Shown one piece after another: positions 43,801-52,269 of a stretch of 64,000 nt of DNA. The stretch is from positions 23,598-87,597 of the forward strand of contig NZ_MBKP01000009.1 in assembly GCF_002243045.1 (NCBI RefSeq), written 5' to 3'. The position numbers and the translations under genes were made by a program. Below the pieces are notes generated by a model. It made no database searches. It saw nothing but the letters and a program-made list of their open reading frames with translations, and was not told where the DNA came from. The stretch's first letter is position 1; each line of letters starts with the position of its first letter. This stretch comes from Methanolobus psychrotolerans (GTDB taxonomy: Archaea > Halobacteriota > Methanosarcinia > Methanosarcinales > Methanosarcinaceae).

Positions 43801-44268
43801 ATTGATGTCGGTTCCCAGTACCATTTCGATAGAATCAGGGATACCGTCACCGTCATTATCAGGTCCGTATTTTTCCAGGTTCATGTCGATATCGGAAAAA
43901 TCGGTTGCAAGGGTCACAGGCTCTGAAGATACTCCTTCACCGTCGCTTTCAACAGGTATGGCAGCCATCAAAGCATCAAGATCAATGCCTGTGTCGCGCT
44001 GGTTGGCAAAAGTGATGGATTGGGCAATGGCGTTCAGCGCGGAAACTTCAACAGGAGATATGGATGCCGGTTCGTTGGTCGAATTGTAAAATGCGTCATT
44101 ACTGGAGGCAGCTAATGCCGGATAGATACCTGCCCCTATCAATTGAAGAATTGTAAATAGTGCAAATAACTGAAGGATCAATTTGCAATAAACACAGTAC
44201 TTACTGATAATTCTGGTAGCTTTAATGGTAAGTTCAACTCCCGTTGAAACTTTGATTTCCATACTCAT
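37855..44268 (-). CDS. 2137-residue surface protein with thrombospondin-3-type Ca-binding repeats, ricin-like domain and internal membrane segments
   Basis: It has an N-terminal hydrophobic segment (about 28-53) and a C-terminal anchor (about 2112-2134, ending LSRRRG). Calcium-type repeats of the form DTDGDGLDDGxE occur in four blocks, about residues 135-225, 1195-1325, 1475-1730 and 2030-2070. Residues about 300-440 contain three repeats ending in QLW, as in ricin-type beta-trefoil lectins, and 500-625 hold three fascin/trefoil-like repeats (IALKANSSQYLSAEDGGGKG). Unusually, several strongly hydrophobic stretches lie at about 860-1015. Many N-x-S/T sequons fit an exported glycoprotein. Role: probably a cell-surface adhesin or scaffold; not tested. 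Confidence 0.88.
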   Translation of the reverse strand: MSMEIKVSTGVELTIKATRIISKYCVYCKLILQLFALFTILQLIGAGIYPALAASSNDAFYNSTNEPASISPVEVSALNAIAQSITFANQRDTGIDLDALMAAIPVESDGEGVSSEPVTLATDFSDIDMNLEKYGPDNDGDGIPDSIEMVLGTDINNTDSDFDRLDDLFEIENGLDPLNPDSNYDGLPDYYEVHGSPYADIDGDGFENAWDLDNDNDGVIDALDLSPFSRSISSESFEFNLTTNGNPTYLNFQIRPEDPEHLKMLSQSWDWPDDALGTMKDLNSSKNDVTITPMLELTVPVDCKIVSFDSGECLELLNASQDDMANVTMGIYTGEDYQLWRLEQVEESYYSIISADSGKCLEIFNASQDDMANVTVGNYTAHDHQLWKLEMDSNGLYKIAPKHSGKCLETNSTSNVSIYQNPCQETDRQLWELELVGGILSDRDALEDYGIITTLSKAYVPLSAVKDFGNTVALNGRMFYPQDSAAETVTQAQLTWMVRGQTDRPKKVSLKTHKGQYVSVDGATSELVAKSTSVTNNEIFDIVYLNNNKVALKTPDDKYVYAANGGGKELIANSTEIGEWEIFELLDLENDRIALKANSSQYLSAEDGGGKGIVANKDERKDWESFTLMTHEYESVTTTLATYNDRFMLTGFNVEENYGSDFGIFFSEDKEHVFEAGLVLSYAFLRDQNPLDRMPDELRDEYNITINYETGSSSHQDEALAVITGEITPAILSSLPADMILPVIAVFEDDFRHMAMDDLALESYITGNNFDIKLKEQPLITTKGMKMSWYETGTNVIIATEDMLEEVRQWGNSENLDRETVATLMNLMIAWETGESTVTKIGTVETDFSFPEGNEVLDAIDSYGIAAIELVCSLIIGGVALYSYLTFVRLEPLALTGGQTSWRLMKAMTESISKISSGFMGAVNRTASVLGAIAWVVVGAIAFYAFWSIAASEGWSGYGIFVGTLYATLMVLYAIVLMAIASIPVVGWAIAAIVALSDLIFGWIFGKGWSQMLFEWFIGLFTDVRVKTEADLKILSTSVKVIDHTDNGLTEGDRIELESRFEGIITRTSRGSFTNLQNSYISPQYKYSSEYTLAGNSSTEEGATTYLNSYLRKETEYKANLWIEPEAAVNFPFKFWLSSDFKVYYDKCWWLFGWHCSEKSNTGTSDSDPSTLYFDVMPNDLESFVLWTAISSNDIDGDGVLNPDELGIGSSQIRWDTDNDGLSDGYEIEYGTSPVNKDTDGDGLEDGLELRYGYDPLNMDTDGDGLSDFEEHRGWDIEFELYDQTFTRHVWSSPLKQDTDDDGLSDFSEFLKGLNPHSKDTNGNGIPDPDDPNFISKAYISNVDLNGMGSSIKADKGTNITAVIDYTLTGKADPASNNTSEPARCWLLVSLDNSTVHEEIYNGTPSIGTETSGSATLWFNASNSTDVFKLRFYQTWNLSLPAPPEEDRDVIGIIDTHDYPAKEQGWVNSGEDRDRDSLIDVNEQIGWPVQITNSTGTYTIHVTSDPRFKDSDFDGLDDHTECYIALSDPRNHDSDTDGLSDYVEYILGTDPRSYDTDGDGLDDGTEIFWGSSPLIMDTDGDGLDDLDEYLLSSNPLKADTDNDGLTDLEEYGFGSDLLKPDSDDDGLFDYLEWVYGTDPLDPDTDGDGLDDGHEVHGTGTDPLSEDTDLDGLKDPVELELLTNPLSADTDNDGLTDLQEINLGTNPLNEDTDGDNLNDSLDMDSFIQNVRNIAVVYDMSEENENLLETLSTYTNITVYSADELMLDHTDEPYILLLGRPVAVNGTAGNITYNVLSNNGNVLPNMLTSDHDRMTVRHGVWNATQTVVMLSKPYMYDYCRILDAFRSKQVTASANSMHVEYMAPGNIFVVESADSIKRTDSSAGMVLDANITPWIELRISDSSSIPLSSGTGLASEEYAIGKYLDITVSENIENANGSIMNSTLVTIYYRFSELDRNGDGDVSDPYDIDENTLCIYYFNEDTRRWIKLPYTGIHTGDVEMYGESYAGYVWARVSHLSSFSLAGKYVMPDTGGPLDSDLDGLPNVMEYRIGTDPFNPDTDGDGMIDSLDPDPLVPFGAVQEDEIKAFDTPEEPSGDHEIVHPAPQETASDKKTSLPAMIWLILAGIIVVLSYLVLSRRRG

Positions 44269-44472
44269 ATGTATTTTTGAGTTATATTTACTTTTCTAAT
44301 AAGTTCTAATTGTTTATCAGTTAATATATAATAATTAATTCGTATATATGTCTATTTTGAGTATCGTTGGAAGATATTTATTGCACACTAGGAGTTGTCA
44401 GGCGATCTGAAGTTCACTTGTGAAACACAGATTGTTTACAAAGAGTTTGATCTCAATTGTGTTCCACACAGT

Positions 44473-45227
44473 TCATAATATGCACTTTTGGAGGCTTGAT
44501 ACCTCTTTTATAGAACTCGTTCCATGTTCTTCGGGTATATCCGATCTGAAAACGAACTCGTCCCTGAGGTCGTTCACATATGCCCTCGCTTTCAGGCCTT
44601 TGTAGAAGGGGTAATCGTTCAAAAGAATAGTCACCGGTCTGGAGGGTGATATGTACACGAACCTTGAGGTGACAACAGCTTCTCTTAGTATCTTCATTGC
44701 CAGGTCCACGTCAGAGTCGTTCTCTATAATTCTGTAAATATCAGATTATTTGGAGCTGATACCAGATCATCATCGGGAGTAACAAGACGGGTAGACCTAA
44801 GTCCTATGTCCTTTACCTCTCCGTAATACTTCCCCATCTCTATCCTGTCTCCAACCTGATATGTTTTTTCCATTACGATAATAACGCCTGCTGCAATATC
44901 CTCAAAAAGGTTCCTCAGGCCAAAACCGATAGCAGCACCAATAAGGCCGCTTAGCAGCACCAACTGGTTCAGGGAAAGCGCAAATACAGATGCCAATATA
45001 TAATAAATAGCGAATGAATAAATGAGGACTTTAGAAATAGGGATTATTGTCTTGAGGTGTAGTCTGTACCTCCATGACGTTTCCGATAACTTCGTCAGCA
45101 AAAAAGCTATAAGCTTTGCCAGAACGACCGCAAGGATCGCTATCGCAAAAGATACAACCACGGTATGTGTATCGATCTGTTCGAAAGCCGTGATAAATGT
45201 ATCGATCTCAGATTCGACCATTACCAC
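44473..45227 (-). pseudogene. MscS-family mechanosensitive channel, broken by a frame-shifting deletion
   Basis: 45227-44724 encodes the membrane part and the start of the beta domain: GLIGAAIGFGLRNLFEDIAA is the MscS pore helix and VGDRIEMGKYYGEVKDIGLR the beta domain, ending SAPNNLIFTEL and a stop. From about 44724 the sequence resumes in another frame with NDSDVDLAMKILREAVVTSR and LKARAYVNDLRDEF, the MscS C-terminal domain. About 25 residues normally between these parts are missing, so a deletion of roughly 70-80 bp with frame shift best explains it. The C-terminus also ends in an unusual tail. The pore-forming part could still be made, but a normal channel probably cannot. Confidence 0.8.
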
Positions 45228-45946
45228 ACCAGCCTGATGTTCTCTAGGTATTTGATGACAACATGTAGTTTCTCAGGTTTCACACTATAGTGATCAGCAT
45301 GCTTGGCTATCAGATTCTGGTGGAACATCTCAAATAGTATTTTATTTATCTTTAAGCTATATATGTTGATCCTGCTGTGGATAGACTTCTCTGCTACAGG
45401 TCTTTTAACGATAGTGAATATTTTATCTTCCCTTACTTCAGTATCATTGACAAACTGTATTTCACCTTGTTCATATTCTGAAAGTAAGAACTTTTTCAGG
45501 TCTTCCTGATCCATTTGTGGGATAATTAGCTGCACCGGAAAATACTTTCCTATGTCCATCACCCTATCAAGATAATTCCAGGAATGAATATTCCATGTTG
45601 TTATGTAGAGTCTGTCATCAGAGGAAATCACCATTTTAAGAAATTCTTCCAGAACATCGAACCCTCCGATTTTCCTCATATAAAGGTAATGGCAATTATC
45701 AAATACCATTATCTTATTTGTTTCTTCAAGTAATGGGAGTTCTTCTCTGTTGCTGATTATAGATGAAAAAGTGATCTTTGTCACTTCATGAGGATGTATC
45801 TTGACAATCTCATCCAAAAGTTTGGATTTGCCTGCAAAGGGCAACGCCATTATGGCTATATTGACCCTCTGGCCTGATCCAAAGTCAGATATGGCTTTTT
45901 GAACGGCTTCAATTGCTTCATCCAGCCCGAACACCAACTTTTGCAC
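45221..45946 (-). CDS. P-loop NTPase coupled to an MscS gene
   Basis: A 241-residue protein starting with GTG at 45946. IAIMALPFAGKSKLLDEIV is a Walker A in which the first Gly is Ala (ALPFAGKS), and KIMVFDNCHYLYMRKIGG a Walker B with D-N-C-H instead of D-E. SSDDRLYITTWNIHSW fits a sensor-1 position. The C-terminal third looks like a winged helix (about residues 190-240). It overlaps the MscS gene start by 7 bp, so the two are co-translated and functionally linked. It is reminiscent of AAA+ ATPases of the STAND/ORC-like group; the role with a mechanosensitive channel is unknown. Confidence 0.75.
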   Translation of the reverse strand: MQKLVFGLDEAIEAVQKAISDFGSGQRVNIAIMALPFAGKSKLLDEIVKIHPHEVTKITFSSIISNREELPLLEETNKIMVFDNCHYLYMRKIGGFDVLEEFLKMVISSDDRLYITTWNIHSWNYLDRVMDIGKYFPVQLIIPQMDQEDLKKFLLSEYEQGEIQFVNDTEVREDKIFTIVKRPVAEKSIHSRINIYSLKINKILFEMFHQNLIAKHADHYSVKPEKLHVVIKYLENIRLVW

Positions 45947-46222
45947 AGAGCCATTTTTCTTTGATAAATCACTAATAATCTATCCCGCTATTAGAACTGT
46001 AATGATGATCATCTTGTCCATGAGCAAAAAGTACACTGCACATACCACACAACCTACAAAAGAGAAGGTCGTATGATTATAAACAATTCATGATTGCATT
46101 TGTTACTAATGCTCTCGTACATATCCCTAACTGCGTTTCTCTGGTGACAGGGGCTGTTTATGTCAATATTGCCCCATGCGTTATATGAAACTTTTATGAA
46201 TTATCCGGGACAAGTGGATCGA
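45947..46222. other. intergenic region, 276 bp
   Basis: Contains the promoter region of the NTPase-MscS pair on the minus strand and the 3' flank of the LysE gene. I see no terminator, repeat or RNA gene. Confidence 0.45.
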
Positions 46223-46879
46223 TCACACAAATGCAGAAACATTATTGTAATTAACCAGGAACCAAAGACCAAAAACAGCCATAAATACGCCACAGAAATA
46301 GAGTACTATCTCATGTGTGCGTCGTGAGAATAGTTTTTTTCCACGGGAAGATGATGATGAGACAGCTATAAGGAACCCGAGGTCTGCTGTCCAGTGACCC
46401 AGGATAAATGCTATTACTGCAAAGATACCTGCCAGATACTCCTGCAGGATAATGGCACTTCCTGCGGTCAGCCACCATACGATAAGGGAAGGGTTCAATG
46501 CGGATGTAAGGATCCCTGCGGATACAGGGCCCGATGATAGTTCCTTTTTACCGGATGATGCGGAAAGATCCATATTTGAAATCTTTTTTGCACTACTTAT
46601 CAGCACAATTGCGAAAAGTATCATTATCAAGCCGCCTATTATAGATATATATGATATTGTCTTCTCTCCAAGAAAAGATGCAGCACCTGCCAGGATGAGC
46701 AGAAAAATTACAGATTCCACCAATGCATGTCCTACGAATACCGCTGGTCCTGTTCTCCATCCGCATTTCATGGATATGCCAATTGTTGCGAACATCATGG
46801 GACCCGGGATGAGGGCTGCAGATATGCCTATTGTAAATCCCAGAACAAGGGCTTGTATCAATTCTATAATGGCTACCAC
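46223..46879 (-). CDS. LysE/RhtB-family transporter
   Basis: A 218-residue protein with six hydrophobic segments. GFTIGISAALIPGPMMFATI (about residues 14-33) is the LysE signature (GxxPGP), and VGHALVESVIFLLIL the second conserved helix. The family exports amino acids or their derivatives by proton exchange. The gene is monocistronic and divergent from the FKBP gene. Confidence 0.87.
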   Translation of the reverse strand: MVAIIELIQALVLGFTIGISAALIPGPMMFATIGISMKCGWRTGPAVFVGHALVESVIFLLILAGAASFLGEKTISYISIIGGLIMILFAIVLISSAKKISNMDLSASSGKKELSSGPVSAGILTSALNPSLIVWWLTAGSAIILQEYLAGIFAVIAFILGHWTADLGFLIAVSSSSSRGKKLFSRRTHEIVLYFCGVFMAVFGLWFLVNYNNVSAFV

Positions 46880-47031
46880 CTGTTAGGAAGGAAGGTGTTC
46901 AAATATATAATGCCGATTATATATTTAACTGATTTGGAAGGCAAAGTTACCACAAAACCTAAGTAATGTCCCCTCCTCCAGTGAACAAAAATGAGTGAGA
47001 ACTTGTTTTTGTATTAAACCGAGTTGATATT

Positions 47032-47457
47032 TTGCCAATAAAAGACGGAGATACCATAAAGATAGACTATGCCGGTACACTTGATGACGGTACGGTTTTC
47101 GATACTTCTGCAAACCATGATGAACCTCTTGAATTTACAGTGGGCGCAGGCCAGGTCATACCAGGTTTTGAAGAAGCTGTAAGGGGTATGGAGATAGGGG
47201 AAGAAAAGACTTTCAGGATAGAAGCTGCTGAAGCCTATGGTGAACAGGACCCTGCTCTTGCTCAGACAGTTCCAAAGTCCCTCCTTCAGTGTGACACGGA
47301 GATCATGGTAGGAACGATGCTGATGGTAGGAACTGCCGATGGCGACCAGATGCCTGCCAGAATATCTGAAGTGACCGATGAGACCATTACACTTGACATG
47401 AATCATCCGCTTGCAGGCCAGGCACTGACTTTCAGCATAAAAGTTGTCAATGCATAA
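47032..47457 (+). CDS. short archaeal FKBP-type (SlyD-like) peptidyl-prolyl isomerase
   Basis: A 141-residue protein. The start is TTG at 47032, with GAGTTGAT a few bases upstream as the ribosome-binding site; the product begins MPIKDGDTIKIDYAGTLDDG. VFDTS, EFTVGAGQVIPGFEEAVRGM and IGEEKTFRIEAAEAYGEQDP are FKBP active-site strands, with a chaperone-like insert in the second half, as in SlyD and archaeal FKBP17-type enzymes. It acts as a cytoplasmic folding helper. A T-rich stretch after the stop (about 47490-47498) may end transcription. Confidence 0.92.
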   Translation: MPIKDGDTIKIDYAGTLDDGTVFDTSANHDEPLEFTVGAGQVIPGFEEAVRGMEIGEEKTFRIEAAEAYGEQDPALAQTVPKSLLQCDTEIMVGTMLMVGTADGDQMPARISEVTDETITLDMNHPLAGQALTFSIKVVNA

Positions 47458-47547
47458 AATACCAGATTGAGCTCTTGAGGGCTTGACCTTCTTTTTTTGA
47501 TCCGGTTTATTTTAGTTTCCTGGTGACTTCCAAGGAATATAATAATA

Positions 47548-50355
47548 TCATGTTTCCATCTTATTGATTGCCTTTTCTCTCATTTTCTGTAAATTTGCAT
47601 CATCCGGATTTTCCGTTAAAACCTCATCGAATGCCTTAACAGCTTCCCTGTACTCTCCAAGTTGGTAAAGTGACATACCTTTGCACTTCCAGACTTTGCC
47701 TGTACCATACCCCATGTTTATCAATGTGTCAAAACATGACAATGCCACATGTGTTTGATTCAGGTGAAGACCTGTCATTCCTTTCTTCATAAGGGCAATG
47801 GTGTTAGAAGGTTGTAATTGCAAGGCTGCCTCATAACACCCATATGCAAGCTCCAGGTCTTTATGTTCTCTTATAGCCTTATTGCCTTCCTCTATCCATT
47901 CGGATGTACTTTTCCTGTTCCGCTGCCTGAGTTTCTTTCTTGCCCTGTCCAGTGCGGCAGAATGGTCAAATTTCTGGTCTTTGCATTCTGTAACAGCAGG
48001 CGAAATACCCGTCTGACACCCTGTTTTATCAGCTTTTACAGGTGACTTTTTCTTTATAGGGATATAGGCTGCTTTTCCAAGCATCTTCCTGAGCATCATT
48101 ATAGCTGCATCCTTATCGAGAGGATTATTATTGTTCCCGCATTTAGGGGACTGGATGCATGACGGACAACCCTCCATACAAGGACAGCTTTCAATAGACT
48201 TCAATGTAACTTCAAGCATCTCTACGATCTTGCCATAGCCACTTTCCGCGTATCCGACACCACCGGGGTGGCCATCATACACGAATATCCCGCTGTTTCC
48301 AGAGAGGTCAGTATGTTCTGGTGTGGAAACACCACCGACATCGTTCCTGTCAGCCAGCAGGTGCAAAGGGTACATCGCAATTATGGCATGCTCAATAGCA
48401 TGAATACCACCGGCAAAATCACGTTCATACTCGTTTACCATTTCAGTGAAGATATAAGGCAGTTCCAGCCACAGGGCTTCGGTCTCCAGTCTGAACTCTG
48501 GCATCACAAGAGAACATTGGCCAAGTTCGGTATCTGTTCGCTGCTGGAATTTCTTGTAACCTGTGACATGCTGGGTGACATCTACGTCCCCAAACCCCAC
48601 CTTCACATCAGGGTATGTTGGGAGGAATTTTGTTTCAACAACTTCTCTGATGACAATGTCCGATGATACCAGAGACCTTGTGTAATAACCATCTTCTGCC
48701 TTCTCAACATGGATCTCCTTTTTTTCATGGTCCAGTTTTGTAACGCAGTAAGGGGTACCTTTGTTGATGTACACTGAACCTTCAAAGGCTTCCCGGTAGG
48801 CTCGGAGTCTCTCAATATCCTTCTCAAGATGTTTCCTGCTTGTTTTATCAATTATCGTGTAGCTGTCACTGTCAATGTTACGGATGGAAATCTTCATATG
48901 CGGGGCAGGATCTGTTGATCTCTTCTCATCAGTTCCTTCCAGTAAACCTTCTTCTTCAAGCACTTTAACGATGGTCTCAAATTCAGGACCAAAATACTGG
49001 CTATCTTCTGTCTTCAATGGCAGTTCCTTTGCGGCGCAAAGCAAATGGCCTGCCTGTATGTAACGATTTGAAACATTGATCACAGCTTCCTCACAATTCC
49101 GCCTGAAGAAGTCTTTTGGATTTCTCATGTAGTATTGGTCAAGAGCATTGGGATCTGCTACAAGGGTAACTATACTCTCCCGGTTTCCACGACCTGCTCT
49201 TCCTGCCTGTTGCCTGGCACTCATGATAGTACCCGGGAATCCGTCCATTATACAGGCATCAAGTCCACCGATGTCAATTCCAAGTTCAAGAGCATTGGTG
49301 GATATCACACCTTCGATCACTCCCTGCGCAAGTTCCTTCTCAATAGTCTCACGCTCGTTGCCATGATACCCTCCCCTGTAAGGGCTTATCTTTTTATTGA
49401 TTCCCCGGCTCTCAAGTGTGTTCATTGCCTGGACATACATTCTTTCAACCTTCTGCCTCGACCTGGCAAAAACAATTGTCTGAAGACCGCTTTGTACAAA
49501 GGTTGTGAAAAGGTCCACAGTCTCCCCGAAACTGGCTTTTCTCTGGGTGAAATTCCTGGAATTGGTATATAGTGGTGGATTCCAGAAAACAAACTTCTGT
49601 GCTCCCTGGCCAGAGCTGTCGTTGTCTATCAGGGTGACATCTTTGCCTGTGAGTGAAGAGCTGTGCTCCACCGGATTTCCAATCGTTGCAGTGCAGCAGA
49701 TATACTGAGGGTTTGCATCATAGTGCTCACAAACACGGTTCATTCTCCTTAGAAGGTTTGCCATATGGCTACCCATAACTCCACTATACGAATGGCTTTC
49801 ATCCAGAATTATAAAGTTGAGGTTTGAAAGGAAATGTTTCCAATGATGCTTCCATTGCAGGAAGCTTAAGTGCAGCATTTCGGGATTTGTGAAAACGATC
49901 TTGGTATTTCCATATTTGACTGCATCTTTTTCAGCCTTGCTCATTGAGCCGACGAATCTGTCGATGTTTACGCTCAGTCCCATTGTATGACTTAGTTTCC
50001 TGAAAGACTCAAGCTGGTCATTCACAAGGGCATTCAGGGGTGATATGTAAAGTGCTGTTGCATTTTGATCTTCCAGGAGTCGCTCAAAAACAGGCAGCAT
50101 ATAGCATAAGGATTTGCCACTGGCAGTGCTTGTGGAAAGGACAATGTTCTTCTTTTCACGCGCCTTTTCAACAGCTTCTGCCTGATGTGTGTAGAGTTGT
50201 TCAATTCCGTTCTCATTCAAAGCATATCTGATCAACGGGTTCAGTTCCACATTACTATACACTGCATCTTTTGCAGGTATCTCTTCGATATGTGTGATCT
50301 GTCCTTCATATCTTTTAGAAGAGCTTATTTTGTTGATCAGTCCGGAAATGTCCAT
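47548..50355 (-). CDS. MrfA-like DEAH superfamily 2 helicase (DUF1998) with C-terminal TPR domain
   Basis: A 935-residue protein. Motif I is STSTASGKS (74-82), motif II LDESHSYSG (DESH), motif VI QQAGRAGRGN. A Cys cluster, CPCMEGCPSCIQSPKC (about 722-738), is the zinc or Fe-S-binding MZB part typical of MrfA and Hrq1-type DNA repair helicases, which unwind DNA 3' to 5' in crosslink repair. After a basic linker, residues about 815-930 form TPR repeats (AYGCYEAALQLQPSNTIALM; AVKAFDEVLTENPDDANL), which are not part of the usual family. There is no neighbouring MrfB nuclease. Confidence 0.88.
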   Translation of the reverse strand: MDISGLINKISSSKRYEGQITHIEEIPAKDAVYSNVELNPLIRYALNENGIEQLYTHQAEAVEKAREKKNIVLSTSTASGKSLCYMLPVFERLLEDQNATALYISPLNALVNDQLESFRKLSHTMGLSVNIDRFVGSMSKAEKDAVKYGNTKIVFTNPEMLHLSFLQWKHHWKHFLSNLNFIILDESHSYSGVMGSHMANLLRRMNRVCEHYDANPQYICCTATIGNPVEHSSSLTGKDVTLIDNDSSGQGAQKFVFWNPPLYTNSRNFTQRKASFGETVDLFTTFVQSGLQTIVFARSRQKVERMYVQAMNTLESRGINKKISPYRGGYHGNERETIEKELAQGVIEGVISTNALELGIDIGGLDACIMDGFPGTIMSARQQAGRAGRGNRESIVTLVADPNALDQYYMRNPKDFFRRNCEEAVINVSNRYIQAGHLLCAAKELPLKTEDSQYFGPEFETIVKVLEEEGLLEGTDEKRSTDPAPHMKISIRNIDSDSYTIIDKTSRKHLEKDIERLRAYREAFEGSVYINKGTPYCVTKLDHEKKEIHVEKAEDGYYTRSLVSSDIVIREVVETKFLPTYPDVKVGFGDVDVTQHVTGYKKFQQRTDTELGQCSLVMPEFRLETEALWLELPYIFTEMVNEYERDFAGGIHAIEHAIIAMYPLHLLADRNDVGGVSTPEHTDLSGNSGIFVYDGHPGGVGYAESGYGKIVEMLEVTLKSIESCPCMEGCPSCIQSPKCGNNNNPLDKDAAIMMLRKMLGKAAYIPIKKKSPVKADKTGCQTGISPAVTECKDQKFDHSAALDRARKKLRQRNRKSTSEWIEEGNKAIREHKDLELAYGCYEAALQLQPSNTIALMKKGMTGLHLNQTHVALSCFDTLINMGYGTGKVWKCKGMSLYQLGEYREAVKAFDEVLTENPDDANLQKMREKAINKMET

Positions 50356-50715
50356 TTAGGTTAACTCCACACTACCTATGAAGGCACTCATCGTTTAAAG
50401 ATTATATTCCGGCTTTAGATCCTATCTTTGATCCTGGTTATAATTCAACGTATATGGTGTGATGTTAAGTTCTCCGGAAAAAAGCTTGTTATTTACTCAG
50501 AATATCCTTGCCGATCACAAGGTCTATTTTTTAACTTTATCGGACCCTGTTATAAATGTGTCTAATTAGAATTTTAGCTTAACAGTCTATTATTTTTCAT
50601 TAATATATTTAACGACATTGAAGGAAATATATTAATAAAATAATATTAAATTTATCATTATCACTATATACTTTAATAGGTATCCTAACATATCAACAAA
50701 ACACGACCGATTAAC
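50356..50715. other. intergenic region between divergent genes, 360 bp
   Basis: AT-rich, particularly 50575-50690, with several possible TATA boxes for the DUF92 gene (for example TATATACTTTAATAG at about 50664). No RNA gene or repeat is recognised. Confidence 0.45.
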
Positions 50716-52146
50716 ATGGAAGGCATTCAGGGATTGTTTGAAAAGATGGATCATGAGTACAGAAGACAGTTACTTCATGCTGCTTTCGGCCTTCTGATAC
50801 TGTTGTTTCCTTTTATTGGATCTGAAGTATTACTTTTGCTTAGTTTTCTCATCATTATAGGACTTACCTTTCTTCCAGAAGATTCTCAGATCAACAAGTA
50901 CCTTTACAAAAAAACACTTCCAGGTTCCCGGGAAATGCTCACTGGTAACATCAACGAAGGATTAAAAAGTGCAAAAAATCTGGCTATAGCAGTATTTATC
51001 CTGATGTTGATAGGTTCACTACTGGAATTCACTCCATATCAGTTACCACTATATGTGATCGCAGGTGCCATAGCTGTATCTACTTTTGGTACAAGTTCTG
51101 CGAATTTCATGCGCCACCGGAAGAAATTACAATCGCTTCGCCAAGGTTCTAAAAATAGTGCCGTCCATGATTATTATCTTCTGCCTTCAAGTATCGTACT
51201 TCTGGTCGTGGGAATAGTAACAGCATACATTGCCGGAATCTGGCTGATGTACTGGCAGGGAATAGATGTCAGCCTAAATATGATATTCTTCCTGGCTGTA
51301 ATTGGGTCGATAACAGGTGCTCTTTTTGAATCGATCCCCTCACGCATAGACAACAATCTCTCAGTTCCCCTTGGTTCAGGGATGTCTATGTGGCTGTTCA
51401 GCTCTTTTGGATACTCAGTACCACCGCAACAAATGTTCTTTGCACTTGTCTTTTCAATAGTTCTGGGTTATCTGGCTTACAGGACAAAGATAGCTGATCT
51501 TTCAGCCCTTTTCAGTGCATCCCTGCTTGGTGTGCTTATCATCGTATTCAGTGAACTCTTCTGGTTTATACTCCTTCTCACCTTCTTTATTCTGGGAGGG
51601 GCTTTCACCAAGTACAAGTACAGGTATAAGGAATCCATAGGTCTTGCACAATCCAAAGGAGGGGTACGAAGCTACGAGAATGTATTCAGTAACAGTACTG
51701 CTGCACTAGTACTTGCAATATGTTATGGGATCTATCCCCAGCATGCCGAACTCATAATCTTTGCTTATCTTGGTACTGTGGCCACAGCAACTGGTGATAC
51801 TCTTGCAAGCGAAATAGGCACAACTGCTCACTCGCAACCAATAATGATCACCACCCTGAAACCCACACATGCCGGAGTTGATGGTGCTGTTACAATACTA
51901 GGGGAGCTGGCAGCAATTCTTGGTTCAATGGCGATAGGTTTGCTTCCGGTCCTCTTTGGGAAAGTTGATAATGCATTCCTTGCATTAGCTGTCACAACTG
52001 CAGGTGGATTTTTGGGAACGAATGTAGATAGTCTTCTTGGTGCAACACTCCAGAAAAGGGGACTGCTTACAAACAGCGGTGTAAATTTTGTAGCTACCTT
52101 TGCAGGTGCTATTATTTCAGGTGTAATCTATTTACTGCTGGTATGA
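50716..52146 (+). CDS. DUF92 (TIGR00297) membrane protein with N-terminal dolichol-kinase-like part
   Basis: A 476-residue protein with about twelve membrane segments. The C-terminal half is DUF92: GTVATATGDTLASEIGTTAH, KPTHAGVDGAVTILGELAAI and GGFLGTNVDSLLGATLQKRG are its conserved loops. The N-terminal half (RRQLLHAAFGLLILLFPFIG) is like the CTP-dependent lipid kinases SEC59/phytol kinase. DUF92 members include VTE6 phytyl-phosphate kinase of plants, so this protein may act in polyprenol or phytol-type phosphate metabolism for archaeal lipids. The substrate is inferred from the family only. Confidence 0.82.
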   Translation: MEGIQGLFEKMDHEYRRQLLHAAFGLLILLFPFIGSEVLLLLSFLIIIGLTFLPEDSQINKYLYKKTLPGSREMLTGNINEGLKSAKNLAIAVFILMLIGSLLEFTPYQLPLYVIAGAIAVSTFGTSSANFMRHRKKLQSLRQGSKNSAVHDYYLLPSSIVLLVVGIVTAYIAGIWLMYWQGIDVSLNMIFFLAVIGSITGALFESIPSRIDNNLSVPLGSGMSMWLFSSFGYSVPPQQMFFALVFSIVLGYLAYRTKIADLSALFSASLLGVLIIVFSELFWFILLLTFFILGGAFTKYKYRYKESIGLAQSKGGVRSYENVFSNSTAALVLAICYGIYPQHAELIIFAYLGTVATATGDTLASEIGTTAHSQPIMITTLKPTHAGVDGAVTILGELAAILGSMAIGLLPVLFGKVDNAFLALAVTTAGGFLGTNVDSLLGATLQKRGLLTNSGVNFVATFAGAIISGVIYLLLV

Positions 52147-52269
52147 TTATGAATGGATTATGACCTGACTTCCACATTTTTAAGCGCATAAATTCATATT
52201 TTCAAAATCCATTTTTGCTTCGTCAGCAATGCTTCATGGATAGATGTCATACATCATAGGTATGTCTTT

